Below, piece after piece: positions 21,986 through 32,343 of a DNA stretch of 64,000 bases. Numbering within the stretch: position 1 is the first letter of the stretch; every line of letters starts with the position of its first letter. The DNA lies in contig JAJHZJ010000028.1 in NCBI GenBank assembly GCA_023548195.1, forward strand, positions 1,878,001 to 1,942,000, read 5' to 3'. Under the pieces are notes generated by a model. It did not search any database. It saw only the letters and a list, made by a program, of their open reading frames with translations, and was not told where the DNA came from. The position numbers and the translations under genes were made by a program. Source of the stretch: Bettongia penicillata ogilbyi (Eukaryota > Chordata > Mammalia > Diprotodontia > Potoroidae).

Positions 21986-22244
21986 CGCATTCCTTTTGTC
22001 TTCAGAAAGCTGATCATGTCACTCCTCTGCTCAAAATCCATTAATAACTCCCTTTCCCCTATAGAATAAAGACATTTATGCCTTCCACAATCTGGTGCCT
22101 TAATGTGTCTCCAGGTTTCTTTTCTTTATATTCTCCTCAAAGGTCTAACCAAACTATTTGTAGGGCCCTGTACTATCTTCTGGACCTTTGCTAATATTGT
22201 TTCCTGTCTCTAGAATGAATGTCCTACATCTAGAATGAGTTAGA

Positions 22245-22665
22245 GTTCAGAATCCTAGTTCCAGATACCAGGCAGGAGGAAGAGCCTTCTAGGTAAAAAA
22301 GAATAGTTTGAATCTTCAAAGACGCAAAGATGTCAGATGGTCATGTGCTTTGAGAGTAATAAATTATTCAGTTTAGCTAGAATATAGAAAGTGTGAAGAG
22401 ATGTAATATTTAGTAAGGCTGGAATATAGTAAGTTGTCACCAGGGTACAAAAGATCCTGAATGCCAGGTAAAGGAGTTTGAACTTCTTTCATGGGAAGCT
22501 GCTGAATATTTTTGCAAAGATTCTTGTTTTTGAATCCTCAAAATATGGCACAGTAATATAAAAAACCATAGTATAAAGGATAAATTTGAGAGGGGAGAGA
22601 TTGGAGGTGGAAGAACTTTAAGGAATCTACTACAAGTGTGCCTACTCTAAACTAGAATCAGTGAG
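22245..22665 (-). mobile_element. L2 LINE 3' UTR fragment
   Basis: 'gaatatagaaagtgtgaaga', 'atcctgaatgccaggtaaag', 'tttcatgggaagctgctgaa' and 'agagattggaggtggaagaa' follow the antisense order seen at 21290-21985. Strongly diverged. Confidence 0.62.
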
Positions 22666-22824
22666 AGTAGGGAGAAGTTAACAGATTCAAGAGACTTTGT
22701 ACAGGTAGAATCGGCATTTTTGTGACATAAATTCTATCATAAATCAGTCCCAAGAACCTTTTACTCTCATTAGTTATCGTGTTTCATAAAATAATTATGT
22801 CCATATTTACATTTGTATCAATAA

Positions 22825-23053
22825 ATGTATCCACATCTATATCTATATATTATGTATATCTAAATCTGTATATGTATCTACATCTGTATCTGTATTTATG
22901 TGTATCTATATCTGTATATGTATCTACATCTGTATCTGAATATATATCCATATCTGTATGTTTGTGAATCTACATCTGTATCTGTGCTGGTATATAAATA
23001 TATACATACATATGTATGTATGTATGTGTATATCTATCTATCTATACATCTCA
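22825..23053. repeat. 46-bp minisatellite of tatctg/tatgta words
   Basis: The word atctacatctgtatctg recurs at 22876, 22922 and 22968, exactly 46 bp apart. The first two periods also share the preceding ctgtatatgt. Flanks are looser tatcta and atgtatgt repeats. The open frames overlapping this region are products of the repeat. Confidence 0.9.
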
Positions 23054-23459
23054 AGCAATCCATGTGTCTTATCTAAAAACTGGTCCCATATCAATCAGTA
23101 CTGTTTCCTTGTTCTTTCAATTGAATGCTGTCAAAGGAGAGGAGTGGAATACCTCTTTTTCTGATTTCAAGGAATTGTACCTGTTTGCTCTCCCAACTTG
23201 GAAAGTCCTTAATCTTTTCTCCAATTAGAATTCAGATGACCTGATTTTATATGCTGATTTCTAGCCTGTTAATTGTTTTCTTTTAATGCATAAAAATCAG
23301 TCCTCCTCTGGGATCCAGTGCCTCACTGAGGAGAACTGGTCCCAATTTGTTGGCAATTACATACTCTGACAATGAACTGATATGCTCAGAAACTCAAATC
23401 TTTGTTTCCTCAGTTATTTCAGATTTCACCTATCACATATACTGATATTCTTGACTTGG

Positions 23460-23580
23460 GAGGTAATATAGCATAGTAACCTTGAACTTAGGAATATTTA
23501 GATTCTAGTTCTGCCCCCTCTACAAACTAGCTATATGACCTGTTGTTGAACCTTTCAATGCTCAACTCTGGAAGACTGTG
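23460..23580 (+). mobile_element. MIR-like SINE
   Basis: 'ggtaatatagcatagtaacc', 'tagattctagttctgccccc' and 'aaactagctatatgacctgt' are in MIR sense order. It lacks the 3' half. Confidence 0.72.
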
Positions 23581-23841
23581 AGCCGTAGAGTACCTGGCTT
23601 TCTTTACTGCTGGAGAAATTTTCCTTGGTGGGAAACACCTATGATCAATGTTCAATCCAATCTTGGCTTTAAAATGAAAGGTATACTAAATTGTTTCATT
23701 TTGTAACTGTGACCAGATTTGCTATTTTTATTTATTTGTATGTTTTCAGTAGTTTCATACTCTTCTCAAGGATGTTGGTTGCCACAGATTTCCACAAAAA
23801 TATATAATATTTTCCCATGTGTCTTTTCATTCACATATGCA

Positions 23842-23875
23842 TGAGTATGTGTATGTGTGTATATATATATATATC
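23842..23875. repeat. TG/TA microsatellite
   Basis: gtgtatgtgtgtatatatatatat, imperfect. Confidence 0.85.
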
Positions 23876-24138
23876 TTTTGCATACATGTGTATTTGTACA
23901 TTCATCTTTATAAAATTCTTCCCACTTCTTCCAAGGAAAGCCTGCTTTCCACTAGTGACAAGCCTGGGGCATATTGTAATTACTTCCAGATGCATCTATT
24001 GGACACCATCATCCTAGGCATATTGATTAAAAGTCATATACCTCTTTTCATCAGCAATAGCCTAATAGTCAAGGAGAAGGCCAGTGGCTCTACCTGGCAG
24101 CCTCATGCAGACTGGGAGCTTATACCAAAACAAATATA

Positions 24139-24140
<2 letters not shown>

Positions 24141-24172
<32 letters not shown>
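24141..24172. repeat. Perfect (AC)16 microsatellite
   Basis: Thirty-two uninterrupted bases of ac. Confidence 0.98.
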
Positions 24173-24174
<2 letters not shown>

Positions 24175-24184
24175 CAAGTAAACC

Positions 24185-24335
24185 AATAGAATGAATAAAT
24201 GAAGCATTTACTAAGTACTTTCTATGGCAAAACAGCAGTAATATAAATAGAAAATGCAAGCAGAAAAGCAAGATAGTCTCTTCTCCCAAGAAACTCACAT
24301 TTGAATGGAGGAGATAACATGTTTCAGGTAAAATT
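24185..24335 (-). mobile_element. L2 3'-end fragment
   Basis: 'gaatgaataaatgaagcatt' followed by 'tactaagtactttctatggc' and 'tctcccaagaaactcacatt' is the antisense L2 terminus. The AC tract abuts it. Confidence 0.72.
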
Positions 24336-24769
24336 CAGATGAAAATGCTCCATGGTCCTTAGGGTACAGGAGCAAAGCTCTTCTTTAATGCCATTTTCAC
24401 TGATAAAATCATGGTAGTTTCTGATGTTGAAGTACATGGATCATTCCAAGGACTTTGGTGCTGAGAACTCTTCTTTCTGGATCTTCTTTAACTTTGACTG
24501 ATGTATTTGGAGAATCAGTTGCCAGGTTACATCTCCACAGGAGTTGCTTTTCAGGATGATGGCTGAGGGCATAGGGCTGAAAGCATTGCTATTCCCAAGG
24601 CTCTTGGGTTAAGATTCTTGTTCCATCAGGGACTGAAGGGAAATTAGTGGTCCAGGTACTGATATGACTTTCCTGACACATGCTATCTCCTGTCCTTACC
24701 TTTTGGTACCTTCCTGCTTTATCTAGGCACTATAACAATAAATATTAAAATTAACAGATTAGAGAAGTG

Positions 24770-24935
24770 ATCCTAGTTTTCTTCCTAAAGATGGTATCAG
24801 TGCTCTCCTCCTGAAATTACTTTATTATATTACACTGTCTGCTCTTTTCTCCCTAGTAGAATGTAAGCTTTTTGAGGGAAGGTATTACTTCATTTTTGCC
24901 TTTGTATGCTCTGCGCCCAGAATAATGCCCTGTGC
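24770..24935 (+). mobile_element. L2 3' end, sense
   Basis: 'ctccctagtagaatgtaagc' then 'tttttgagggaaggtattac' and 'tttgcctttgtatgctctgc' match the L2 terminal block (agaatgtaagctccttgagggcag). Confidence 0.78.
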
Positions 24936-24979
24936 AATTGCATGGAGGAAAGAGGAGTCTGAAGGGAAATGACTCTGTG

Positions 24980-25150
24980 ATTGTTTGGTATGGAAAATGA
25001 CTTGTGAAGAAGCTCCCTTGCTACAGGCATTGAGAGGTAACTTTTCTGTGGTCAGAAAGATAGTATGTATCTTGAACTCTGGTTTTCCTGACTCAAAGGC
25101 CAACTCTTCATTCACTCTGCCATGCTGTCTATATGCTGCCTTGAAGGCAG
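24980..25150 (-). mobile_element. Diverged SINE fragment
   Basis: 'tcttgaactctggttttcct' and 'gactcaaaggccaactcttc' then 'attcactctgccatgctg' resemble the antisense head half of a CORE-SINE. Confidence 0.6.
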
Positions 25151-25199
25151 GTGCTTAATACACACTCATTGGATTGTATTCCATTGAATCTTGTTGCCC

Positions 25200-25925
25200 A
25201 TCAACCCTGTGTTTTATGTTCTAGATAGACGCTGTTCTGTTCACTTCAGAAACCTTGTCTTTTATTTTTATGAATGGAGTTCACAGTGGAGGAACGGAAA
25301 TCTGGGCCTCCATCCCACCAGCAACTGATCCCCACAATTTCCTTTATTAGTTGTATTCATGAGTGGTTGTGAAACTGGAAGGACAAGGTGTTATAAAAGA
25401 GATGCTTGATCCGATCCATAAAATTCATATCTGTCGTCATCTTTCATCCACTGCAGGAGGCCTGTCAACAGGATTGCATTTCAAAATCTCCCCCAAATGC
25501 TTAGAAACATGAAGTCACCCTTTTAACCCACATAAAGAGAAATACCCTAGGGAGAACAGGAAAAATGTGTGTTGACATAAAAAGTAAGTAATCCTGAATA
25601 AGCATGGGATCGCTAAGTATCTACAATTCCTGGGAGGTTGGTCCTTTTTGCTGGAGATTTGCAGGAACATATGTGATGGGTAACGGGATATAGCTCAGAG
25701 GCACCATGGGGCAGCTGGATTAATTACACTACCGGAATGGAAAGCAATGGTTCATTGCTGCCAGGGGGAAGGGAAGGTTAAAGACATAAAGAAGATATAC
25801 ACACTTGAGCCCGCACACTTCTACAGATGTGCAGATGGAAAAAAGATGCCATAATCTAGACCAGTTTTCCCAACTGCTATTGCATGGATCCATATAGATA
25901 ACTGACAAAGTTTTCCAAATGTCTG
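25200..25925. other. Unclassified sequence, no gene seen
   Basis: No repeat recognised. The 117-codon minus-strand frame at 25729-26082 runs antisense through the RTE fragment at 25928-26065 and is treated as a shadow. Confidence 0.45.
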
Positions 25926-25927
25926 AA

Positions 25928-26065
25928 AAGAGAAATTTAATTGTTGACACTCTAAATATAAGATCCTTGTCCAATGACCAACAAGTCAATATCCTACTGG
26001 AAGAAATTAATGTCACTTTTGGTATTCTTGCAATAGATGTAGCCAGAAGACAAAAGGAATTGTGG
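25928..26065 (+). pseudogene. RTE-clade LINE endonuclease N-terminal fragment
   Basis: Forty-six uninterrupted codons beginning KRNLIVDTLNIRSLSNDQQ and continuing ILLEEINVTFGILAIDVARR. The pattern of a short strand, N-I-R-S-L, a helix with L-L-E-E, then I-L-A-I-D-x-A-R-R matches the N-terminus of RTE/BovB apurinic-type endonucleases (N-A-R-T-L ... I-x-x-L-x-E-T-R). The usual Glu of the ET-R motif is Val here, and flanking sequence is not RTE-like, so this is a small inactive relic. Confidence 0.65.
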
Positions 26066-26149
26066 CTAAAAAAGTAGTTCACTGCTGTTCCCTTTTCCCC
26101 TCTACTTTCCCAAATGCTCCATCCTTCCGATTCATGCTGTCAATACATG

Positions 26150-26345
26150 GAGGTGGCAAAGTGCAAGGGGGAAAAATACGGATTTGGAATCAGAAGACCT
26201 GGGTCCAAATATTGATTATGCCATTTACTATTTATGTGATTTTAGGTGAGTTTCTTCATTTTTCTGGGCTTCAGTTGCTTCAGAGGAAAATGAGAATGAC
26301 CTCCTAAGGTCTCTTCTAGCTCTAAATCTGGGATCCTTTAGTCCT
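26150..26345 (+). mobile_element. MIR/THER-like SINE
   Basis: 'gatttggaatcagaagacct', 'ttgattatgccatttactat' and 'ggaaaatgagaatgacctcc', then 'ggtctcttctagctctaaat'. Confidence 0.85.
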
Positions 26346-26639
26346 ACAAGCAACCCACAAAACTTTTTGTATAAAAGCCTTTAAGACATCTTAAAACCAA
26401 TGAACTTAAAAGAAAAATAAATTACTCATTTCCCACCTGGCTGCACTATTCTGGGATTTGTCTGACTTCTGTACTGTATGCCAGGAAGTTTATTAATAGG
26501 AAAACCTCATCATCCTGCATCATACCATCAGCCTCGGTATTCTCTCTCCTTAGCCATTCTGATGGGGATTGGGGTGGAGGAGGGGGGTGGCACCATGAAT
26601 TCCAAAACCTCCATTTAAGGACAGAGCTCTATTCAGCTC

Positions 26640-27055
26640 TTCATTTCCCACCCAACCTCCCTACTCTGGGACTTCTCAGACGTCCCTATGCCACTTTGTT
26701 CGATATCTTCCTGCCTCCCCTTTTCAGCCTTTTGTGTGTTGTTTTCCTCCATTACATTTCAAACTTCTTGAGGTGTATAGTCAGGGAATGTCTCTTCTTC
26801 CATATTTATATCCCCAGCATTTAACACATAGTAGGTGTTTTATACATATTTACTGACTCCTATTTCTGTTCCTAACTCAAGCTCTTTCCATAACTACTTT
26901 TTCTGTTTCTTCTATGTTTTTTGGACTCCATTAGATTACACTCCTTGGGGGTAGGGATTCTTTTGCCTCTTTTTGTTTCCCCAACACAGTACCTGGCACA
27001 TAGTAGGCACTTAATAAATGTTTATTGATTGCTTTTTTTATAGACTGATTGATTG
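26640..27055 (+). mobile_element. Two L2-type 3' ends in tandem
   Basis: Copy one ends with 'agcatttaacacatagtagg' near 26820-26870. Copy two contains 'ttagattacactccttgggg' and 'cctggcacatagtaggcact', then 'taataaatgtttattgattg' ending near 27050. Both are sense. Confidence 0.83.
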
Positions 27056-27165
27056 ATTCCGGTCCCCTCTCCGTTTCCTCATGTGTAAAATGAGGGGGTT
27101 GGACTAAAGGTCTTTGTGACCCCTTCCAGCACTGAATCTACGATCTTCTGATCCCATGAACTAGA
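27056..27165 (+). mobile_element. MIR/THER-like SINE 3' half
   Basis: 'ccgtttcctcatgtgtaaaa', 'tgagggggttggactaaagg' and 'ccccttccagcactgaatct'. Confidence 0.8.
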
Positions 27166-27244
27166 AAAAGCTGACTCAGTAAGCATATGAAGTTAAGAAG
27201 ACTTTTTGATGCAGAATTTAGATTTTCTTTTTTACTTTTCCACA

Positions 27245-27610
27245 GCATAATAGGTTGGAAAACATCCATATTGCTCCTTGAAAGTAGGAATTATGGTTAT
27301 TTCTATCTTTACTTTCCCAGTACTTGCTATTGTTGCTGCATCACTTCAATCTATCTGTCTCTTTGTGACCCCATTTAGCAAAGATACTGGAGTGAGTTGC
27401 CATTTCCTTCTTCAGCTTATCTTACAGAAGAGGAAACTGAGGCAAGCAGAGTTAAGTGACTTTCCCAGGGTCACATAGCTAGTAAGTGTCTGAGGCCAGA
27501 TTTGAACTAACAAAGACAAGTCTTCCTGACACCAGGCCCAGCACTCTATCCGTGGTGCCACATAGCTTCCCATATTAGTTCCTTAATAAATGGCTATTTA
27601 ATTGAATTAT
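27245..27610 (+). mobile_element. L2 3' end interrupted by a MAR1 SINE
   Basis: 'attgctccttgaaagtagga' and 'ctttactttcccagtactt' lie left of the SINE. 'gttccttaataaatggctat' lies right of it at 27578-27600. Joined, they form one sense L2 terminus. Confidence 0.75.
27326..27572 (-). mobile_element. MAR1-type CORE-SINE nested in L2
   Basis: 'ctctttgtgaccccatttag', 'caaagatactggagtgagtt', 'gaggaaactgaggcaagcag', 'ggtcacatagctagtaagtg' and 'cactctatccgtggtgccac' in antisense order. Confidence 0.92.
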
Positions 27611-27949
27611 TGTAGGAGATCATTTCTTTTCATACCTTTAAAGAGAATCTTTGTTAAAATTAAATACAACGTTTTTTTTCCAAATTTCGAGTAGACAACT
27701 TACTAAGGTTTTATAAACAGCCAGGAGGTTTCTATTGGCAAAGAATGTTTCCTGATTTTTGGAATAGGTACTTATGGGACTGTCAGCTCTGGGGTGAGAC
27801 TAATGACAAAGTCATGTAAATACCTTTGCGAATTACCACATCTAAGCTAAGGTGATTATATAGCAATTCAAAAAGTACAAGCCATTCAAAAGGCCTCTTA
27901 AAAGCTTCTACACTAAGTACAATTAAGGAAAACATTGAGGTATCCCAGA

Positions 27950-28340
27950 ATTTAGGAGCTTATTTTTTCTTGGATAGAGATCTGGCTTAAAGTCAGAAAA
28001 AAGGAAGATAGGAAAAAACAGGAGCTTATTCCACTGTATGGAGAATTACAAATAGACAAATTCCTATAGGAATCACTGCTAGGAATGGATGCCTTTAACA
28101 TTTTCATAAATGATATGGAAGAGAGAACACATCGTGAAATCCCCAAGACTGCAGATGACAATAAGCTTTTCTCGGCACTGAAATAGCTAACTGATGGAGA
28201 TAACCTGCAGGGAGTTTTTACAAGGCAGAAAAATGGCAGATCAGCTTCACTGGAGTGTAGGAAGAGGGAAAGATGGCAAGTTTCAAGTCATATGATTAAG
28301 GGAAGATAGTATAAAATATATTTATGTACTGTTGGGCTCT
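27950..28340 (+). mobile_element. CR1/L3 LINE ORF2 remnant
   Basis: Sense CR1/L3 sequence. At 28091-28168 an uninterrupted frame reads AFNIFINDMEERTHREIP and then KTADDNKL. F-N-I-F-I-N-D-M-E and A-D-D are the reverse-transcriptase palm motifs of the CR1 clade, and both aspartates are still present (28151-28159). Flanking sequence is full of stops. Confidence 0.83.
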
Positions 28341-28414
28341 GAGCACCCATTTATAAACAAGGGAAAGAACAGAATGTTGGATTGGATAGGCCATGAGACT
28401 AAGGCACAACGGCA

Positions 28415-28705
28415 AGCCATTTGGCAGTTAGGTAGGGCAGTGGAGAGTCAAGAAACCTGAGTTCAAATCCGACTTTAGACACTTACTAGCTCTGTGACCC
28501 TGAACAAGTTACTTACTCTCTGTTTGCCTCAGTTTCTTCATCCATAAAATGGGGATAATCACAACACCCACCTCAAAGGGTTGTTGTGAATGAGGCTCAA
28601 ATGAGAAAATAATTGTAAAGTACTTAGCACAGTGGAGTCCGGCACATAATAAGTGCTATAAAGTGTTATCTACATTGTTATCATCATCTTTATTATTGTT
28701 ACTTG
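28415..28705 (+). mobile_element. Mon1/THER-type SINE
   Basis: 'gcagttaggtagggcagtgg', 'gagttcaaatccgactttag', 'gtttgcctcagtttcttcat', 'gggttgttgtgaatgaggct' and a 'tcatctttattattgttact' tail. Confidence 0.9.
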
Positions 28706-28763
28706 TTCCAAGTTACTGTGTAGATGCTTCGAGAAGTTTAACTGAGTCAAATTTATAAGAAAG

Positions 28764-29945
28764 AGGGCCATTCCTCAGTTGATCAATGGTCAAAGAATAT
28801 GAATAGGCAGTTTTCAGAGAAAGAAATCAAGCTAACAATAGCGATATGAAAAATATTCTAAATCACTAATAATTATAGAAATTCAAATTATAACAACTCT
28901 AAGGTACCATCTTACACCACCCAGACTAGATAAGATGACAAAAACAGAAGAGGATACGCTAATACATTGCTGTTGGAGCCATGAAGTAGTCCAACCATGC
29001 AAGAAAACAAACTGGAACTGTGCCCCCGAATCTACTAAAATGTATCCCCTTTGACTCAGCAGTGCTTCTACTAGGTCTACACCTCAATGAGCCCAAAGAA
29101 AGAGGGAAAGGATCCATATATACAAAAATACAGCCGTTCTTTTTGTATTGGCTAAGAATTAGAGAATGAAATTTTCATTAGTTGGGGAATTACTGAATAA
29201 GTTATGGTATGTGAATGTAATGGAATACTACTGTGCTACATAAAATGAAGGGGATGGTTTCAGAAAAACCTGGGAAGAATTATATGAACTGATGAAATTG
29301 AAGTGAGAAGAACCAGGAGACCAATTTATATAACAGCAATGTCATAAAGAAAAACAACTTGAAAAGAATGGAACTCAAAACTTTAAAAATGAATGTTAAA
29401 AATTGTTTTTATTGCAACTAGGAAATAAGATATATAGGCAATGGGATATAGAAATCCAACTTGCCCTACAGGAAAACAGAAGGGAAGGGGATAAGAGAGG
29501 GGGGAGGGTGATAGGGGGCAGGAAGACTGGAGGAAAGGATAATCAAAATACATGCTGTCCTGGAGTAGGGGGAGGGGGGAGATGGGGAGAAAATTTGAAA
29601 TTCAAAATTATGTAGAAGTGAATGTTGAAAACTGAAAATAAATACATTTTCAAAAGAAGATTTAAGAATTCTAATTAATACAATGACTGATCACAATTCC
29701 AAAGGACTCTTGATGAAATGTGATTTCCACCTCCACACAGAGAGGGAATGAACTTGAGTGCATGTGGAAGCATATATACTTTTTTCTTAATATTTTTAGA
29801 CATGGCTAATATAGTAATTTTATTTTACATGACTATACCGATTTGTAATGGGTTTTGCTTTTCTTTCCTTCTCAATGGGTGGGAAAGAAGGAAGAGAGAG
29901 AGAGAAAATAAAATTGATTTTTTTTCAAAAATGGGGAGTAAAAGT
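28764..29945 (+). mobile_element. 5'-truncated L1: ORF2 end plus 3' UTR, possibly two tails
   Basis: 'ggccattcctcagttgatca', 'aattctaaatcactaataat'-like, 'gtcataaagaaaaacaactt' and related blocks follow the L1 ORF2 end in sense. A first tail-like unit runs 29373-29660 (aataagatatataggcaatggg, GGGGA-rich, gtgaatgttgaaaactgaa). A second marsupial L1 3' UTR block lies at 29680-29940 (atcacaattccaaaggactc). The two tails suggest adjacent insertions or a rearranged copy. Confidence 0.8.
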
Positions 29946-30039
29946 TCAAATAAGATCATGTTCCTAAAATTCCTTTGTGTCTGTAAAGCACTCTTTAAAT
30001 GTTTTTTAGTTGTTATCATTATTTGCTGATACTTCACAG

Positions 30040-31080
30040 CATTGAGATGAAATAGAGAAATCTATGATATCAGCAACTATCAGAAGAAACCTGGGAGAAA
30101 AGCCTTTTTGCCTTTGATGAAGAGAACGATGGTGGATGTAAATGTGCCTAAGGCATTTGCCTCTGAGGAAAGCATCTCCTATTCTTTACTGAGCCAGCTT
30201 CCTTCCATCCAGGATTAATAGTCTAGATTATTTGTTACCTGGCATGGAGTGTTTATAAGGTACAATAGCCCTCAATATTAGTAAGATCCTTTGTCCTTTG
30301 GAGCAAGCCCCAAGCCAGGATAGAGTCCTAGAGACCCTGATAGAAGGTGTGAACTTCTATCCCTTTAACTCTAAATTCCTCAGATCATTCATTGTACCCC
30401 TTGACTCTATCCGCTCCAACCCAAACATAGAAGCACAAAACCAGAGATAGTTTATCTATCCAGGTTTGGCATTAATTTTAAAAAGGAAGTAAACATTAAA
30501 GAATAGGAAAAATTCTGGATTTCAGGCATCCATTCTTTCTTAGAAAAGATGTAAGGGAATTCAAAATTTCACCAACTTCATTAATTCTTAAGGAAAAAAT
30601 TCACCACCAATGGGATGACATCCTTTGCTATATTCTTTGCTACAATCTTATCAATCATGTCTGACTCCATGGGTGGAAGTGCTACTAGCCATGGTAGAAC
30701 CTGTTCATCATCAGTATTAGCCAAGACCATCCAGTTGACTGCCCCTCTACTCCGTTTCCAGAACATCCCCTCTCCTCCTCACTCTCCCTCAAACAAGTTC
30801 ATTAGCATCCCTCTGATAGCCTCTCTTTTCCTAACCTAGTTTCCCTAGACATACAGGGCTCTCATGGCAGCAGCTTTGGTAGCTAGCAAGACCTGACGCC
30901 CCCTACCTTCCAGAGCTCTTTCCTGCTGCTAGAATTGCACACTCCCAACCCTATGTGTCCTTGACCATACAGTCTGTCCCAAGTATCTCTCAGTCTCTCC
31001 TAGGATGAGGAGAAACAGGAATGCTTCTAGATTTTCAGAAACTTTGTCTTTCCCTGTAAAGAAATCTGTCTCCACTAAAC
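30040..31080. other. About 1 kb unclassified; open on both strands at 30581-30839
   Basis: No repeat recognised. At 30581-30766 the minus strand is open for 61 codons, including DMIDKIVAKNIAKDVIPLVV. The plus strand at 30615-30839 is open for 74 codons. Both cannot be coding and neither resembles a known family, so I annotate no gene. Confidence 0.4.
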
Positions 31081-31081
31081 C

Positions 31082-31205
31082 TCTCTCTCTGTCTCTCTCT
31101 CTCTATATATGTATATATATATATACATATACACACAATACATACATATACATATATACATGTACATACACAGACATGTATATTATATTTAGATAGATAT
31201 TTATC
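31082..31205. repeat. Compound CT / TA / CATA microsatellite
   Basis: Runs of ctctct pass into tatata and then into imperfect acatatac and agatagat words. Confidence 0.92.
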
Positions 31206-31229
31206 TCTAATCCTAACACACTGCTCTCA

Positions 31230-31478
31230 TGTAGTTATTGTTCAATTGTGCCCAACTCTTTGTGACCCCATGGACTATAGCAGGCCAATCCTGTCCATGG
31301 GGTTTTCCTGGCAAAGATACTATAGGGGCTTGCCATTTCCTTCTCCAGTGGGTTAAGATAAACAGAGGTTAAGTGACTTGCTGAGAGTCACTCAGGCAGT
31401 AAACACCTGAGGCCTGATTTGAACTTAGATCTACCTAACTCCAAGCCCAGTTCTCTATCCACTGAGTCACCTAGCTGA
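31230..31478 (-). mobile_element. MAR1-type CORE-SINE
   Basis: 'caattgtgcccaactctttg', 'gaccccatggactatagcag', 'ggggttttcctggcaaagat', 'gttaagtgacttgctgagag' and 'ctatccactgagtcacctag'. A 'ggactatagcaggccaatcc' segment is a variant of this subfamily also seen at 35480. Confidence 0.9.
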
Positions 31479-31600
31479 CTAGGCAAACAGAAGTAAGTGA
31501 CTTGCCCAGGGTCATACAGCTAGAGTCTGAGATCAGATTTGAACTCATGTCTTCCTGACTCCAGGCTTAGCACTCTTTCCACTCTGCCAATCAGTTGGTT
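31479..31600 (-). mobile_element. Partial CORE-SINE adjoining the previous one
   Basis: 'agtgacttgcccagggtcat', 'ctcatgtcttcctgactcca' and 'agcactctttccactctgcc' form a second head half directly after the first SINE. Confidence 0.85.
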
Positions 31601-31930
31601 CTACTATCATAAAGTACTGCCTCTTAAAAAATGCTCAGTGATTAAGTCAAATCAAGTTAAGGAGCTTAAATTATAATGGGAGAAGACAAGTCATACATAA
31701 AAGGGAGTTGAAGAGAGAAGATGAGGCCTGGTACCTACAGCATGAAGAATGAAGGATGACTGGTCTGAACCTTCCTTCAGAATGAAAATTCTGAGAACAC
31801 ACCAATGAGAAAAAGGGGGCTAAAGGCCGTGAGAAAAGGCAGTTGAGGCTTTGTGGTGAAGAGTAAATCTCTCAGTACCCCCAGGCAACTTTCTTAACCT
31901 ATACATTACAGACCCAAATGTTGCAGATCT
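31601..31930. other. Unclassified sequence, no gene seen
   Basis: A purine-rich stretch with no clear family; a very diverged antisense L2 is possible. Confidence 0.4.
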
Positions 31931-32036
31931 TCATTAGTAAATTTGTAAAAAAAAAAAAAAAATTAGTAAACCTCACAGGGAGTTTCCCAGTAAAAATGAA
32001 ATCTCTGTTTCTCTCTTCCCCCACCGCCAAAAAAAA

Positions 32037-32217
32037 TCAAATTATTTACTGTTATGTTCCTTTGAAGCAAGAAAATCAAGCTATCAACCATGCTCATTTT
32101 ATAATTCAAGAAACTAAAATCTTGAACAATGAAATAACTTAATCTGCCGTCCTGCCCATTCAGTGTAGACTCTCTGTCATGTAAGTACACCCAAACTCTA
32201 TCCACTGTAACTTACAC
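32037..32217 (-). mobile_element. Diverged MIR-like SINE, copy 1 of a local duplicate
   Basis: 'ctcattttataattcaagaa' to 'ctctatccactgtaacttac' has the order of an antisense MIR. The whole block, including the preceding 'ttactgttatgttcctttga', is repeated in diverged form at 32344-32520. Confidence 0.65.
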
Positions 32218-32343
32218 GTTCAGACCTTCTATCAGGTTCACTTGGACTCTATCTTGGCTAGGGGCTTGCTCTAAATGAGAAAAGATCTTATTGATATGGA
32301 TGGCTGCTATATCTTATAAACAAACAAAAATACCCCCCAATAC

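Larger units (their letters stand above)
20042..22235 (+). mobile_element. L2 LINE hosting three later insertions
   Basis: Sense L2 blocks appear in order at 20060-20246 ('attctccttgacttctctgc'), 20534-21035 ('cattctatgctgatacctct'-like), 21211-21290 ('tctccattctctcccccttt') and 21990-22200 ('aagctgatcatgtcactcct', 'cttccacaatctggtgcctt'). Between them sit an L1 tail, a SINE and an opposite-strand L2. Joined, the pieces cover the C-terminal part of ORF2. All frames carry stops. Confidence 0.82.

Noticed and set aside
22779..23228. Overlapping plus-strand frames rich in Tyr, Ile and Ser
   Set aside because: They are translations of the 46-bp minisatellite and flanking tatcta repeats.
24062..24298. 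Minus-strand frame with a Cys-Val run
   Set aside because: The run is the translated (AC)16 tract.
25729..26082. 117-codon minus-strand frame
   Set aside because: It is antisense to the RTE endonuclease-like frame at 25928-26065, and nothing else in it is recognisable.
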